This document shows, piece after piece, positions 55,474 through 64,000 of a stretch of DNA of 64,000 nucleotides (the stretch's first letter is position 1; every line of letters begins with the position of its first letter). The stretch is from M269 sp964640795 (GTDB lineage Bacteria; Pseudomonadota; Gammaproteobacteria; Enterobacterales; Alteromonadaceae), in NCBI GenBank assembly GCA_964640795.1, contig CAZXIN010000026.1, positions 8,641-72,640 on the forward strand, read 5' to 3'. A program made the translations under genes and the position numbers. The notes under the pieces were generated by a model, which did not search any database, was not told the DNA's origin, and worked only from the letters and a program-made list of their open reading frames with translations.

Positions 55474-55827
55474 ATGCCTAATATATCTATCTTTCACAAT
55501 CCACGCTGCTCCAAAAGTCGACAAACACTACAATTATTAACTGATAGTGGCCACACACCGCTCATTGTCGAATATTTAAAAACCCCTCCAACAACGAACG
55601 AAATGAAAGAGGTTTTAGCAAAGCTTTCGTTTGATGATGCTAGGCAGCTGATGAGAAAAAAAGAGCCTGAATACAAAGCGTTAGAACTTGATAATGATGC
55701 ACTCACGCAAGAAGAACTTATTCGCGCGATGATAGAGAACCCGAAACTCATTGAGCGCCCTATTGTCATCAATGGAGAACAGGCTCGCATTGGTAGACCC
55801 CCAGAGTCAGTTTTGGATATTATCTAA
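55474..55827 (+). CDS. ArsC-like arsenate reductase family protein (glutaredoxin type)
   Basis: The protein has 117 residues from ATG 55474; a TTG frame begins five codons earlier but does not fit the family start. The active-site region is IFHNPRCSKSRQTLQLL, and the Arg-rich C-terminal loop is ERPIVINGEQARIGRPPE. In E. coli the gene next to bepA (yfgD) is of this type. It could reduce arsenate with glutathione, but no arsenic-resistance genes are near, so a housekeeping role is as likely. It overlaps the next gene by one base. Confidence 0.87.
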   Translation: MPNISIFHNPRCSKSRQTLQLLTDSGHTPLIVEYLKTPPTTNEMKEVLAKLSFDDARQLMRKKEPEYKALELDNDALTQEELIRAMIENPKLIERPIVINGEQARIGRPPESVLDII

Positions 55828-56417
55828 TGCCGAGCATCTTAGTGCTCTATTACAGTCGTCATGGCTCAACAAAAAAAATGGCGTACAAGATTGCTGATGG
55901 TATTGAGAGTCAAGGCTGTGAAGCGTTAATAAGAACGGTAGCTCCGGTTTCTGACAACCTGTCAACAATTAACTCAAGTGTCCCCGACTCTGGAGACCCT
56001 TACGTACAACTCAGTGATTTAGGTAACGTCGATGGATTGGCTTTAGGTAGCCCAACTCGTTTCGGTAATATGGCAGCGGCAATGAAGTACTTTTTAGATT
56101 CAACGTCGACTGAGTGGCTTAACGGCAAACTAATAGGTAAACCTGCCTGTGTTTTTACCTCCAGTAGCAGTATGCACGGTGGTCAAGAGTCAACGTTACT
56201 CTCAATGATGTTGCCGCTTTTTCATCACGGCATGCTTATAACAGGTCTACCATACAGCGAACCTGACTTGTCACAAACAACCACCGGTGGAACACCTTAT
56301 GGTGCATCTCATGTTGCAACTACGCAAAATAATCATGCTCTATCGGATGAAGAACTAAGGCTGTGCTTTGCTCAAGGTAAAAACCTAGCAACCTTAGTTA
56401 ACAAATTGGAATCATAA
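55827..56417 (+). CDS. NAD(P)H:quinone oxidoreductase, flavodoxin-like (WrbA family)
   Basis: The protein has 196 residues. The flavin phosphate-binding loop is LVLYYSRHGSTKKMAYKIAD, the second loop is ALGSPTRFGNMAAAMKYFLD, and the third is FTSSSSMHGGQESTLLSMML with the conserved His. These fit WrbA, a tetrameric two-electron quinone reductase. Its start overlaps the arsC-like stop (TAATG) and it is directly followed by the DUF2069 gene, so the three form an operon. Confidence 0.88.
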   Translation: MPSILVLYYSRHGSTKKMAYKIADGIESQGCEALIRTVAPVSDNLSTINSSVPDSGDPYVQLSDLGNVDGLALGSPTRFGNMAAAMKYFLDSTSTEWLNGKLIGKPACVFTSSSSMHGGQESTLLSMMLPLFHHGMLITGLPYSEPDLSQTTTGGTPYGASHVATTQNNHALSDEELRLCFAQGKNLATLVNKLES

Positions 56418-56804
56418 ATGTCATCACAAACTTTATTCTTTAGGCGTTTAGCTTTAGCTTGCCACCTCTCGTTATTATTCTGGGTGGCGCTGTGGCATTT
56501 GTGGCTAACTCAAGACAATTTGAATTCGGCGTGGTTTCTAGCTTTACTTTGGATCGCGCCTTTATTATTGCCATTAAAAGGGATCATCAATGGCGTACCC
56601 TATACACATGCATGGGCTAATTTCATTATTATGTTTTATCTCATGCATGGCCTGACCGCTATTTACACAAGCGCTGAATGGGGCTATGCCTTACTCGAAC
56701 TCACACTTGCTACTGGCATGTTCATTGGATGTAGCTTTTATGCTCGGTTAAGAGGCAGAGAACTAGGATTAGGCCTCAAAAAGCTAAAAGAGACTTCAGA
56801 TTGA
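56418..56804 (+). CDS. DUF2069 family inner-membrane protein
   Basis: The protein has 128 residues with four hydrophobic helices (LACHLSLLFWVALWHLWL, FLALLWIAPLLLPLKG, FIIMFYLMHGLTAIY and LLELTLATGMFIGCSFYARL). It matches the DUF2069 family, found next to wrbA-type genes and hda in many gammaproteobacteria. Function unknown. It starts immediately after the WrbA stop. Its 3' end overlaps the convergent hda gene by 9 bases. Confidence 0.85.
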   Translation: MSSQTLFFRRLALACHLSLLFWVALWHLWLTQDNLNSAWFLALLWIAPLLLPLKGIINGVPYTHAWANFIIMFYLMHGLTAIYTSAEWGYALLELTLATGMFIGCSFYARLRGRELGLGLKKLKETSD

Positions 56805-57506
56805 TAACGCTGACTTGATAAAATGTATCGACAATATACGCTTTTGCTGCAACGATAGTTTGTCCAGCTTATCTAGAATATTCATCAAGCTATGTGTATC
56901 TCGATGACAATGATTCATGAGGAACTTAGCAACCTCTGGTGTAATAACCATACCTCGATACTTGGCACGTTGTATAATAAGCTCTTGTTTATCATCATCA
57001 CTCAAGGTTTCGACACAATAACTTAGCCCCCAACTCAGCCGGGACTTAAGGTCTGCTAATATCAGTGAAAGAGAAGCTATAGGCTCTCGGCCTGAAATCA
57101 CAATAGAAGCCTGTTGAGTTTCGTTAACTCGATTAATCAGATCAAAAATGGCTTCTTGCCATTCATAAGATGACGCAATGTGTTCAAGGCCATCCAAACA
57201 AATAATAGACGTGGCTTCCAAATCAGACAGGATATCTGGTGTCAGCTGGTTATGTTGTTGTAAATCAATATACACGGCCGCTTGCTGTAATTCATTGGCA
57301 GTTTGACACAAACTCATCAAGAGGTGGCTCTTACCGCTACCTTTTTCACCGAATAGATAAAACAAAAACGGCATATCAGACAGAGGTTCAGTTATTTCCT
57401 TCAAGCTCTTAATTAATTGCTTGTTTTTACTACCCGTAATAAATGTCTCAAATGACACTTGGTCAGATGTATTGACAGGTAAATAAAATTGATACTCCAT
57501 TGTCAT
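56796..57506 (-). CDS. hda: DnaA regulatory inactivator Hda
   Basis: Hda binds the DNA sliding clamp and stimulates ATP hydrolysis by DnaA, preventing extra rounds of replication. The protein has 236 residues. The N-terminal clamp-binding motif is QFYLPV, the Walker A is GEKGSGKSHLL, and the Walker B region is SIICLDGLEHI. The C-terminal helical lid fits DnaA-like AAA+ proteins. It is the second gene of the DUF2066-hda pair, 9 bases downstream. ATG 57500, two codons later, is an alternative start. Confidence 0.92.
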   Translation of the reverse strand: MTMEYQFYLPVNTSDQVSFETFITGSKNKQLIKSLKEITEPLSDMPFLFYLFGEKGSGKSHLLMSLCQTANELQQAAVYIDLQQHNQLTPDILSDLEATSIICLDGLEHIASSYEWQEAIFDLINRVNETQQASIVISGREPIASLSLILADLKSRLSWGLSYCVETLSDDDKQELIIQRAKYRGMVITPEVAKFLMNHCHRDTHSLMNILDKLDKLSLQQKRILSIHFIKSALSI

Positions 57507-57515
57507 AGCTAGGTT

Positions 57516-58628
57516 CTAGTTCTCTAACACAAACTCAAGTGACTGTACGGGTTGATTGAATTGATCACGGCGTCTTACAATGCTTCTTTCTAATGACAAA
57601 GCAGTTAAAAAATCTTGTTCTGAACCAAGCAAAGTCAATTTAAACGTTGCAACATCATCATGAACAGCCACCATAGCAACATCCGATATAGCAGCAACAC
57701 TCTTAAGCACTGTTGTCGCTTTAACCAATTCTCGCATATTGCCTAAACCCAATACCTTTATATCAATTGTTTCATTAAAACCATTGCCATTATTCAAGCC
57801 AATGGCAAATCGAGATGCGAGTTGATTAGCAACCTGATCGACAAGATCATTAATCAAGGGTTCAGCAAGTGAGCCACTGTATGTCCCTTCATAGGTTTGG
57901 TCAAATATTCTTAAGCTCCAATCTAACTGCCAGCTAGATTGCCCTTGCTCAACTTTTAGCAACTCTGGTACATCAATACCCGCTTCCTCTTGAAGCAGGC
58001 TGGCAGCTTTATATAACCTTGCAGCTAAGACACTTTCAACATCGTAACGCTCACTCGCATCACTTAAGTTATCCATGAAACGCCCCCAGACATCTACCAC
58101 ATGAACCTTATCAAGATCATTAAGATCAAGCAGCGGAAAATCAATGGTCACCCCACGCCTATTGGCAGCTTGAATCGCACTACTTTTTGCCGTTGCCTCA
58201 CTAAATTCAGATACAATAAACCTCTCAGTATTGCTATCTGTTTCAACAGCTAACCAAAATAACGTCGATGGGCGTCTTGCTCCCCAAATAGGAAAACCTG
58301 CGCTTTTGACTATATTGTCTACCTTATTTTTATCAAAACTACTCTGAAACTTTAGAACGCCCTCGTCCATACCAAAGTTAAACTGTAATAAATAGTCATT
58401 AGCTTTTTGAATTTGTGCTTTGATTTCCCGATTCTGCAGTATATTGGGATCACCACTCACTTTAACCAAAACTTGACTCATCCCTTCTCGCATCGCTCGG
58501 GTTTGAGCAGCCGAAGATTGCGAAGAAATAACAGTCTCAGCTTCATACAGCCCTGTCACCATATCAGCACGCAGCGGCAATGACGCCAAACAAATAACAA
58601 CTAAAACCGCCTGAAAAAATCTCATCAA
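57516..58628 (-). CDS. DUF2066 family periplasmic protein
   Basis: The protein has 370 residues. The signal peptide ends near PLRA-DM. Family stretches are LYEAETVISSQSSAAQTRAM, GMSQVLVKVSGDPN, RRPSTLFWLAVET and DQTYEGTYSGSLAEPLINDL. DUF2066 genes commonly lie between hda and purM in gammaproteobacteria, as here, but no function is assigned. It is divergent from purM across 198 bases. No recognisable PurR site was seen in that gap. Confidence 0.85.
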   Translation of the reverse strand: MMRFFQAVLVVICLASLPLRADMVTGLYEAETVISSQSSAAQTRAMREGMSQVLVKVSGDPNILQNREIKAQIQKANDYLLQFNFGMDEGVLKFQSSFDKNKVDNIVKSAGFPIWGARRPSTLFWLAVETDSNTERFIVSEFSEATAKSSAIQAANRRGVTIDFPLLDLNDLDKVHVVDVWGRFMDNLSDASERYDVESVLAARLYKAASLLQEEAGIDVPELLKVEQGQSSWQLDWSLRIFDQTYEGTYSGSLAEPLINDLVDQVANQLASRFAIGLNNGNGFNETIDIKVLGLGNMRELVKATTVLKSVAAISDVAMVAVHDDVATFKLTLLGSEQDFLTALSLERSIVRRRDQFNQPVQSLEFVLEN

Positions 58629-58826
58629 TACTTATCTACAATTACTAAGACACTAGTTTTATTCATACTGCCATTGTCATTTAAATATCGACGAATTTCA
58701 TCCCCTGTTTCAAAAATCAGACATTTAACTTTGCTTATCGGCTTGCATAAAGGGTTGTTGACCTAGGCAGCCAGCACCTTAACTGATAAAATCCGCCAAA
58801 TTTTTCACGAATACGAGATCAAAAAC

Positions 58827-59864
58827 GTGACAGGTACAAAATCGTCCTTAAGTTATAAAGATGCGGGTGTTGACATAGACGCAGGAAATCAACTTGTTGA
58901 TAAAATCAAGCATGTCACTAAACGCACACACCGCCCTGAAGTTAGAGGTGGTTTAGGCGGTTTCGGTGCACTCTGTGCGTTACCATCGAACTATAAAAAA
59001 CCTCTGTTGGTTTCTGGTACTGACGGTGTCGGCACCAAACTTAGACTCGCCATGGATTTACAACGTCATCAGTCTATTGGCATAGATTTGGTTGGGATGT
59101 GCGTTAATGATCTTATTGTTCAAGGCGCGGAACCTTTGTTTTTCCTTGATTATTACGCAACAGGAAAACTCAATGTCGACGTTGCAACTGAAGTTGTTAC
59201 AGGCATTGGACAAGGGTGTGAATTAGCCGGTTGTGCACTCATAGGCGGTGAAACGGCAGAAATGCCTGGAATGTATCATGGCGATGACTACGATGTGGCT
59301 GGTTTTTGTGTCGGTGTAGTAGAAGAAGATGAACTTATCGATGGAAGCAATGTAGCTCCAGGTAACAAGATAATCGCTTTAGCCTCTTCAGGTCCCCACT
59401 CTAACGGCTACTCGTTAGTTCGTAAAATCATTGAAGTCTCAGGTGCTGATACATCGGAACTCCTTGATGGAAAACCACTAGCGGATCATTTGTTGGAGCC
59501 AACTAGGATCTACGTAAAATCAATTTTATCCCTACTCAAGTCTCATCAGGTAAATGCTATATCACACATTACAGGCGGTGGTTTTTGGGAAAATATCCCT
59601 CGCGTATTACCTGATGACTGCAAAGCCATTATTGATAGTAGCTCTTGGCAATGGCCTAGCATATTCAATTGGCTGCAAGAGCAAGGGAATGTTGACACGC
59701 ATGAAATGTATAGGACATTTAACTGCGGTGTCGGTTTAATGTTAGTTGTCCCTGAAGATTCAGCGCAAGCTATTGTCACCTCTTTAAATGATCTCGGTGA
59801 AAATGCTTGGGAGCTTGGTATGATTGCCAGCAAAGAAGGTGATGCCCAAGTAGAGATGAATTAA
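58827..59864 (+). CDS. purM: Phosphoribosylformylglycinamidine cyclo-ligase (AIR synthetase)
   Basis: This enzyme closes the imidazole ring of AIR with ATP, in the cytoplasm. It has 345 residues, the E. coli length. Signatures are SGTDGVGTKLRLAMDL, MCVNDLIVQGAEPLFFLDYY, GGETAEMPGMY and ASSGPHSNGYSLVR. The start is GTG 58827, which gives the usual N-terminus (LSYKDAGVDIDAGNQLVDKI). The stop is 3 bases before purN. Confidence 0.97.
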   Translation: MTGTKSSLSYKDAGVDIDAGNQLVDKIKHVTKRTHRPEVRGGLGGFGALCALPSNYKKPLLVSGTDGVGTKLRLAMDLQRHQSIGIDLVGMCVNDLIVQGAEPLFFLDYYATGKLNVDVATEVVTGIGQGCELAGCALIGGETAEMPGMYHGDDYDVAGFCVGVVEEDELIDGSNVAPGNKIIALASSGPHSNGYSLVRKIIEVSGADTSELLDGKPLADHLLEPTRIYVKSILSLLKSHQVNAISHITGGGFWENIPRVLPDDCKAIIDSSSWQWPSIFNWLQEQGNVDTHEMYRTFNCGVGLMLVVPEDSAQAIVTSLNDLGENAWELGMIASKEGDAQVEMN

Positions 59865-59867
59865 AAG

Positions 59868-60506
59868 ATGAAATCCATTGTGGTACTCATATCGGGGAAT
59901 GGTTCAAATCTTCAAGCTATTCTTGATCATATCCAAGATGGCAAAATCGATGGTCAAGTAACGGCCGTCATCTCAAACGTAGATGACGTTTATGGGTTGC
60001 AGAGAGCACAGCAAGCAGGCATTGAAGCACTCGTTGTTTCTCATAAAGATTATGCCAGCCGAGAAGAATACGATACGGCACTTCTGACCAATATTGAAAA
60101 GTTCAAACCAGACTTAATCGTACTGGCTGGCTTTATGCGAATATTAACGCCTTACTTTGTCAATTTCTATGCTGGCAAATTGCTTAATATTCATCCTTCA
60201 CTATTGCCAAAATACAAAGGCCTCAATACACATCAAAGAGCTATCGAAAATAACGATACTGAACACGGTGCAAGCATTCATTTTGTTAGTCCTGAACTGG
60301 ACGGTGGCCCTGTTATATTGCAAGCTAAAGTACCTATTTTTGAAGAAGATTCTGCAACAGATTTAGCCGCTCGTGTTCAAGAGCAAGAAAGGCAGATATA
60401 CCCTCTTGTGGTAAAATGGTTCTGTAACGACAGATTAATGATGCATCAAGGCAAAGCATTTCTAGACAACGAAATGCTTGAGGAGCAAGGCTATGCCGCT
60501 AATTAA
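59868..60506 (+). CDS. purN: Phosphoribosylglycinamide formyltransferase
   Basis: This enzyme transfers a formyl group from 10-formyltetrahydrofolate to GAR. It has 212 residues. The N-terminal loop is VVLISGNGSNLQAILDHI, the catalytic region is NIHPSLLPKYKGLNTHQRAI with Asn and His, and the folate-site Asp is in PELDGGPVI. It directly follows purM, as in E. coli, and overlaps the DUF3108 gene by 14 bases. Confidence 0.97.
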   Translation: MKSIVVLISGNGSNLQAILDHIQDGKIDGQVTAVISNVDDVYGLQRAQQAGIEALVVSHKDYASREEYDTALLTNIEKFKPDLIVLAGFMRILTPYFVNFYAGKLLNIHPSLLPKYKGLNTHQRAIENNDTEHGASIHFVSPELDGGPVILQAKVPIFEEDSATDLAARVQEQERQIYPLVVKWFCNDRLMMHQGKAFLDNEMLEEQGYAAN

Positions 60507-61185
60507 GAGTTTATCTATTGCCCTCTTACTATGTTTCAGTAGTTTGTCACTTGCTGCAATGCCCAAACCCTTTGAAGCCAATTACGTTGGTTACCGTAAA
60601 GGCCAAAAAATAGGCACTGCAAAACAAAAACTAGAACATGTTTCAGGTAATCAATTCAAGCTTTACTATGAATCACTAGCGTCCCTGTTTTTCTTGACAG
60701 ACAAACGTTATGAAACCAGCCTCTTTGTCATCAACGACAACGAAATGATCCCACAAAAATACACGTATATTCGTAAAGGTACAGGAAGAGACAAATCACT
60801 CAAGTTACAATTTGATGCAGAGAAGAAAGTTATCACTCAAGAAAAAGGTGACCCCGTTCAATGGTCAGGTGAACTAGATAACTTACTTTACCGTTTTCAT
60901 TTTCAGCAAAGTTTGATGACTGAACAACAAGAGTTTGATTACCGCATCATCAATAGCCGGGCACAGCTTAAAGACTATAAATTTAAAATTCTCGGCGAAG
61001 AAAAGCTTAGCTTACCTTATGGCGAACTCGACACGTTAAAAGTTCAAATAGTGCGCGCCTCATCGAGTAAGAGAACAACGTTTATTTGGTTTGCTCCCAG
61101 TTTAGATTACCTCATGGTTCGTATCGAGCAATACAAAAGTGGTAAACAGCAAGCGGATGTTCAATTAAGCGCTTATGAAGGCTAA
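60493..61185 (+). CDS. DUF3108 family periplasmic protein
   Basis: The protein has 230 residues from ATG 60493. An AGGAG site upstream supports it over a TTG five codons earlier that would use that site as coding sequence. The signal peptide ends near SLSLAA-MP. Family patterns are FEANYVGYRKGQKIGTAKQK, LDNLLYRFHFQQSLM and TFIWFAPSLDYLMVRIEQYK. Function unknown; DUF3108 proteins often follow purMN in gammaproteobacteria. Because of the 14-base overlap with purN it is probably translated from the same mRNA. Confidence 0.87.
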   Translation: MPLIKSLSIALLLCFSSLSLAAMPKPFEANYVGYRKGQKIGTAKQKLEHVSGNQFKLYYESLASLFFLTDKRYETSLFVINDNEMIPQKYTYIRKGTGRDKSLKLQFDAEKKVITQEKGDPVQWSGELDNLLYRFHFQQSLMTEQQEFDYRIINSRAQLKDYKFKILGEEKLSLPYGELDTLKVQIVRASSSKRTTFIWFAPSLDYLMVRIEQYKSGKQQADVQLSAYEG

Positions 61186-61281
61186 GTACCAGACACAATA
61201 GGTCGGTTATTTATTGTGCTTTTATGAAGCCTGTTGTAGATTAAACTTATGTGGTCTGACCTGAAATGAACTGGAGTTCCT

Positions 61282-63747
61282 ATGGAATACGTTTATTGGC
61301 TTATCTCCGTTGCTATTGTTATTGGTATCACTAGCGCCCTCCATTTTACACTTTTTAATGCCACGCTCGCCGTTGGTTTATCTTTAGTTATTGGCACCGG
61401 CTTAGATGTCTGTGGTTTCTTCAGTTGGGTTATCTATCTAGCTACTGCTTTTTTCCTCAACTCGACCTCTTTACGCCAACAATACTTCACTGAAAAAGTA
61501 CTCACCTTATATCGAAAGATAACCCCCGAAATGTCTGACACGGAAAAGGATGCTATCAACGCAGGCACTGTTTGGTGGGATGGCGATCTATTTAGTGGCG
61601 CCCCCAACTGGCAGAAAATGCATAATATTCCTCAGGCAAGGTTGTCAGCAGAAGAACAAGCTTTTTTGGAAGGTCCAGTTGAAGAAGTTGCACGCATGGT
61701 TGACGAATGGGAAATTAACCACGAGCGTGCTGACCTATCACCTGAGGTATGGCAATACCTAAAAGACAACAAGTTTTTTGCCATGATTATCAAGAAAGAA
61801 TATGGCGGATTAGAGTTTTCTGCTTACGCACAATCCCGTGTCCTCCAGAAGTTATCAGGAATGAGCATTGTATTATCATCAACAGTCGGTGTACCTAACT
61901 CACTCGGCCCCGGAGAACTTTTACAGCTTTACGGTACAGATGAACAAAAAAATCACTATCTACCTCGCCTAGCAAATGGTGAAGAGATTCCTTGCTTTGC
62001 TTTAACAAGTCCAGAAGCCGGATCAGACGCTGGAGCTATCCCTGACACAGGCATTGTCTGCAAAGGTGAATGGGAAGGTGAAGAAGTTATAGGAATGAAG
62101 CTAACGTTCGACAAGCGTTATATCACGCTAGCGCCAGTAGCAACCGTTGTCGGTCTAGCATTCAAATTACACGACCCTGACGGGCTGATAGGCGATACCA
62201 AAGACTTAGGTATTACTTGTGCTCTTATCCCCTCCAACACAGAAGGTTTGGAGATTGGCAATCGACACTTCCCACTCAATATCCCATTCCAAAATGGCCC
62301 TATTCGAGGCACAGATATCTTCGTTCCATTAGATTACATTATCGGTGGCCAAAAAAATGCCGGCCAAGGCTGGCGCATGCTAGTTGAATGCCTTTCGGTA
62401 GGGCGTGTTATTACATTGCCATCCAGCGCAGCTGGAGGTGCAAAAACAACTGCGCTAGCGACAGGTGCCTACGCCCGCATACGTAGGCAGTTCAAATTGC
62501 CCATAGGGAAAATGGAAGGCATTGAGGAAATGTTGGGCAGAATCGGAGGTAATGCATACTTAATGGACGCAGTAACCAGCTTTTCAACAAAGGCAGTAGA
62601 CTTGGGTGAAAAACCATCTGTCATCTCAGCTATCTGTAAATACCACCTAACCGAAAAGATGCGGCAGATAATGGCTGACACTATGGATATTCATGCAGGC
62701 AAAGGCGTCATGCTTGGGCCTAAAAACTATCTAGCTAGAGGTTACCAAGGTGCACCTATCGCCATCACTGTTGAAGGAGCAAATATACTGACCCGTAACA
62801 TGATGATCTACGGTCAAGGCGCCATGCGCAGCCACCCTTTTGTGTTGAAAGAGTTGCTAGCAGCCTCACAAGAAGATCAGAAAACCGCATTGCATGATTT
62901 TGATCATGCTTTGTTTGGGCATTTAGGTTTCGTATGTACTAATTTTTTCCGCAGCTTTTGGTTTGGCTGGACAAACTCAAGCTTAGCATCTTCACCTTTT
63001 GCCGATGAGACAAAGGGATATTATCAATCCTTAACACGTTTTAGCGCTAATTTAGCTCTTTTGTCAGATATTCTCATGGGACTGCTTGGCGGAGAGTTAA
63101 AACGCAAGGAGCGTCTATCTGCCCGCTTGGGTGATGTATTGAGCTTTTTATACTTAGCCTCAGCCACATTAAAACGTTACGACGATGAAGGGCGACAGAC
63201 GGATGATCTCCCCCTGCTGCATTGGGCAATGCAAGATTCACTCTATCAGCTCGAAAGTGCTATTGATGAACTATTAAAAAACTTCCCCAATAAATACCTA
63301 GGTTGGGTTGTTCGCCTTTTCATCATGCCGTTTGGAAAAACACACTCTCGCCCTAGTGACGAGATAGAACATCAAATCGCGACAATACTACAAACACCTT
63401 GCGAAACAAGAACAAGACTAGGCAGTGGACAATGTTGGAGCAGAGAGCCTAGCAACCTATTTGGAGAGCTAGAACAGACTTTAGAAGACATTATATCAGC
63501 CGAACCCATTTACGATCGTATCTGTAGAGAAACCGATCAAAAGCACAGTTTTGTGCAATTAGATCGACTAGCGACCATCGGGCTAGACGCAGAAATTATA
63601 AGTACTCAGGAAGCTGCCATTCTTCAAAGGGCAGAAGCAGGCCGATTAAGTATTATTGCCGTCGATGATTTCCAACCAGAGGTACTTGCTGCCAACAAAG
63701 CGTTAGTAGAGTCAACACCTAAGAAAAGGCGCCGAAAAATAGCTTAG
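61282..63747 (+). CDS. fadE: Acyl-CoA dehydrogenase, FadE type
   Basis: This flavoenzyme performs the first step of fatty-acid beta-oxidation, acyl-CoA to trans-2-enoyl-CoA. It has 821 residues against 814 in E. coli FadE. Two hydrophobic segments in the first 75 residues suggest membrane association. The acyl-CoA dehydrogenase core has SSTVGVPNSLGPGELLQLYG, FALTSPEAGSDAGAIPDTG and YQGAPIAITVEGANILTRNM with the catalytic Glu. The C-terminal helical extension typical of FadE, absent in short acyl-CoA dehydrogenases, is present. It stands as a single gene 96 bases after the DUF3108 gene. Confidence 0.95.
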   Translation: MEYVYWLISVAIVIGITSALHFTLFNATLAVGLSLVIGTGLDVCGFFSWVIYLATAFFLNSTSLRQQYFTEKVLTLYRKITPEMSDTEKDAINAGTVWWDGDLFSGAPNWQKMHNIPQARLSAEEQAFLEGPVEEVARMVDEWEINHERADLSPEVWQYLKDNKFFAMIIKKEYGGLEFSAYAQSRVLQKLSGMSIVLSSTVGVPNSLGPGELLQLYGTDEQKNHYLPRLANGEEIPCFALTSPEAGSDAGAIPDTGIVCKGEWEGEEVIGMKLTFDKRYITLAPVATVVGLAFKLHDPDGLIGDTKDLGITCALIPSNTEGLEIGNRHFPLNIPFQNGPIRGTDIFVPLDYIIGGQKNAGQGWRMLVECLSVGRVITLPSSAAGGAKTTALATGAYARIRRQFKLPIGKMEGIEEMLGRIGGNAYLMDAVTSFSTKAVDLGEKPSVISAICKYHLTEKMRQIMADTMDIHAGKGVMLGPKNYLARGYQGAPIAITVEGANILTRNMMIYGQGAMRSHPFVLKELLAASQEDQKTALHDFDHALFGHLGFVCTNFFRSFWFGWTNSSLASSPFADETKGYYQSLTRFSANLALLSDILMGLLGGELKRKERLSARLGDVLSFLYLASATLKRYDDEGRQTDDLPLLHWAMQDSLYQLESAIDELLKNFPNKYLGWVVRLFIMPFGKTHSRPSDEIEHQIATILQTPCETRTRLGSGQCWSREPSNLFGELEQTLEDIISAEPIYDRICRETDQKHSFVQLDRLATIGLDAEIISTQEAAILQRAEAGRLSIIAVDDFQPEVLAANKALVESTPKKRRRKIA

Positions 63748-63949
63748 GCAATTTAACAATACCAATCTAACTTCTGCTCTTTTGAAAGGCATACCCTGAT
63801 ATTACGTTCACAGATAAAGGAATGATCCAAGTGGGCGTAATATACTTTCCAACAAGTCATCGCCTGATTTATCACTGAAGATACAGTTAAGAGATTGAAT
63901 TAAATATAGAAGCTTGAGGCACTTAATGAGGTACAGAGAAAAACCTAAA

Positions 63950-64000
63950 TGGCGGAGTGGACGAGACTCGAACTCGCGACCCCCGGCGTGACAGGCCGGT
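63950..64000 (-). tRNA. tRNA-Asp (anticodon GTC), truncated by the window end
   Basis: Read on the minus strand, the sequence gives the anticodon arm with loop CTGTCAC (anticodon GTC), the variable loop, a T-arm with loop TTCGAGT and stem GCGAG/CTCGT, the acceptor strand CCACTCC, discriminator G and an encoded CCA. The 5' half lies beyond the window. A T-run directly after CCA on the minus strand may end the transcript. Confidence 0.93.

Noticed and set aside
58629..58826. PurR operator upstream of purM
   Set aside because: No palindrome close to ACGCAAACGTTTGCGT was found here or near purC.

Overview
The window looks like a chromosomal segment from a free-living, AT-rich marine gammaproteobacterium. 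Two things point there. First, the gene order matches the E. coli 53-56 min region: purC-bamC-dapA / gcvR-bcp / perM-bepA-arsC-like / hda / purM-purN, with nrdAB-yfaE and fadE also present. Second, there is an abundance of secreted peptidases, lipoproteins and GlyGly-CTERM proteins of the kind common in Alteromonadales, Kangiellaceae and relatives. The exact family cannot be fixed from sequence reading alone. No phage, insertion sequence, CRISPR array or plasmid gene was recognised.

Layout. 1-3463: class Ia ribonucleotide reductase operon (nrdA truncated by the window edge, nrdB, ferredoxin yfaE). 3604-9686: MATE efflux pump, membrane PAS histidine kinase with a single-domain response regulator, SRPBCC protein and divergent AraC regulator. 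9736-16116: a collagen-like, internally duplicated lipoprotein, divergent from an operon for an ECF sigma factor, a membrane anti-sigma factor, a subtilisin-like lipoprotein and a small beta-barrel candidate. 16294-20641: secreted alpha/beta hydrolase and a Dcp-like M3 peptidase lipoprotein. 20758-25134: molybdenum hydroxylase operon with its maturation genes. 25421-35390: amidohydrolase and two tandem M36 metalloproteases. 35660-40377: lipid and cofactor enzymes. 40478-47947: conserved housekeeping block. 48074-55341: accessory block (amidohydrolase, TlpA-like thioredoxin, DUF1800/DUF1501 pair) lying between bepA and the arsC-like gene, which are close neighbours in E. coli. 55474-63747: arsC-like, wrbA-like, DUF2069, hda, DUF2066, purM, purN, DUF3108 and fadE. 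63950-64000: 3' half of a tRNA-Asp.

Most interesting system. Three promoter regions share TTGAAC-N19-CTCTWA: upstream of the ECF operon itself, upstream of the divergent collagen-like lipoprotein, and upstream of the first M36 metalloprotease about 18 kb away. The motif also corrects the start codons of the lipoprotein and of that protease. The anti-sigma factor has no visible zinc motif, and its extracytoplasmic tail resembles the inhibitor-like prodomain of the subtilase encoded next to it. I infer a protease-linked, autoregulated cell-envelope sigma system that controls surface and secreted proteins. This has not been tested.
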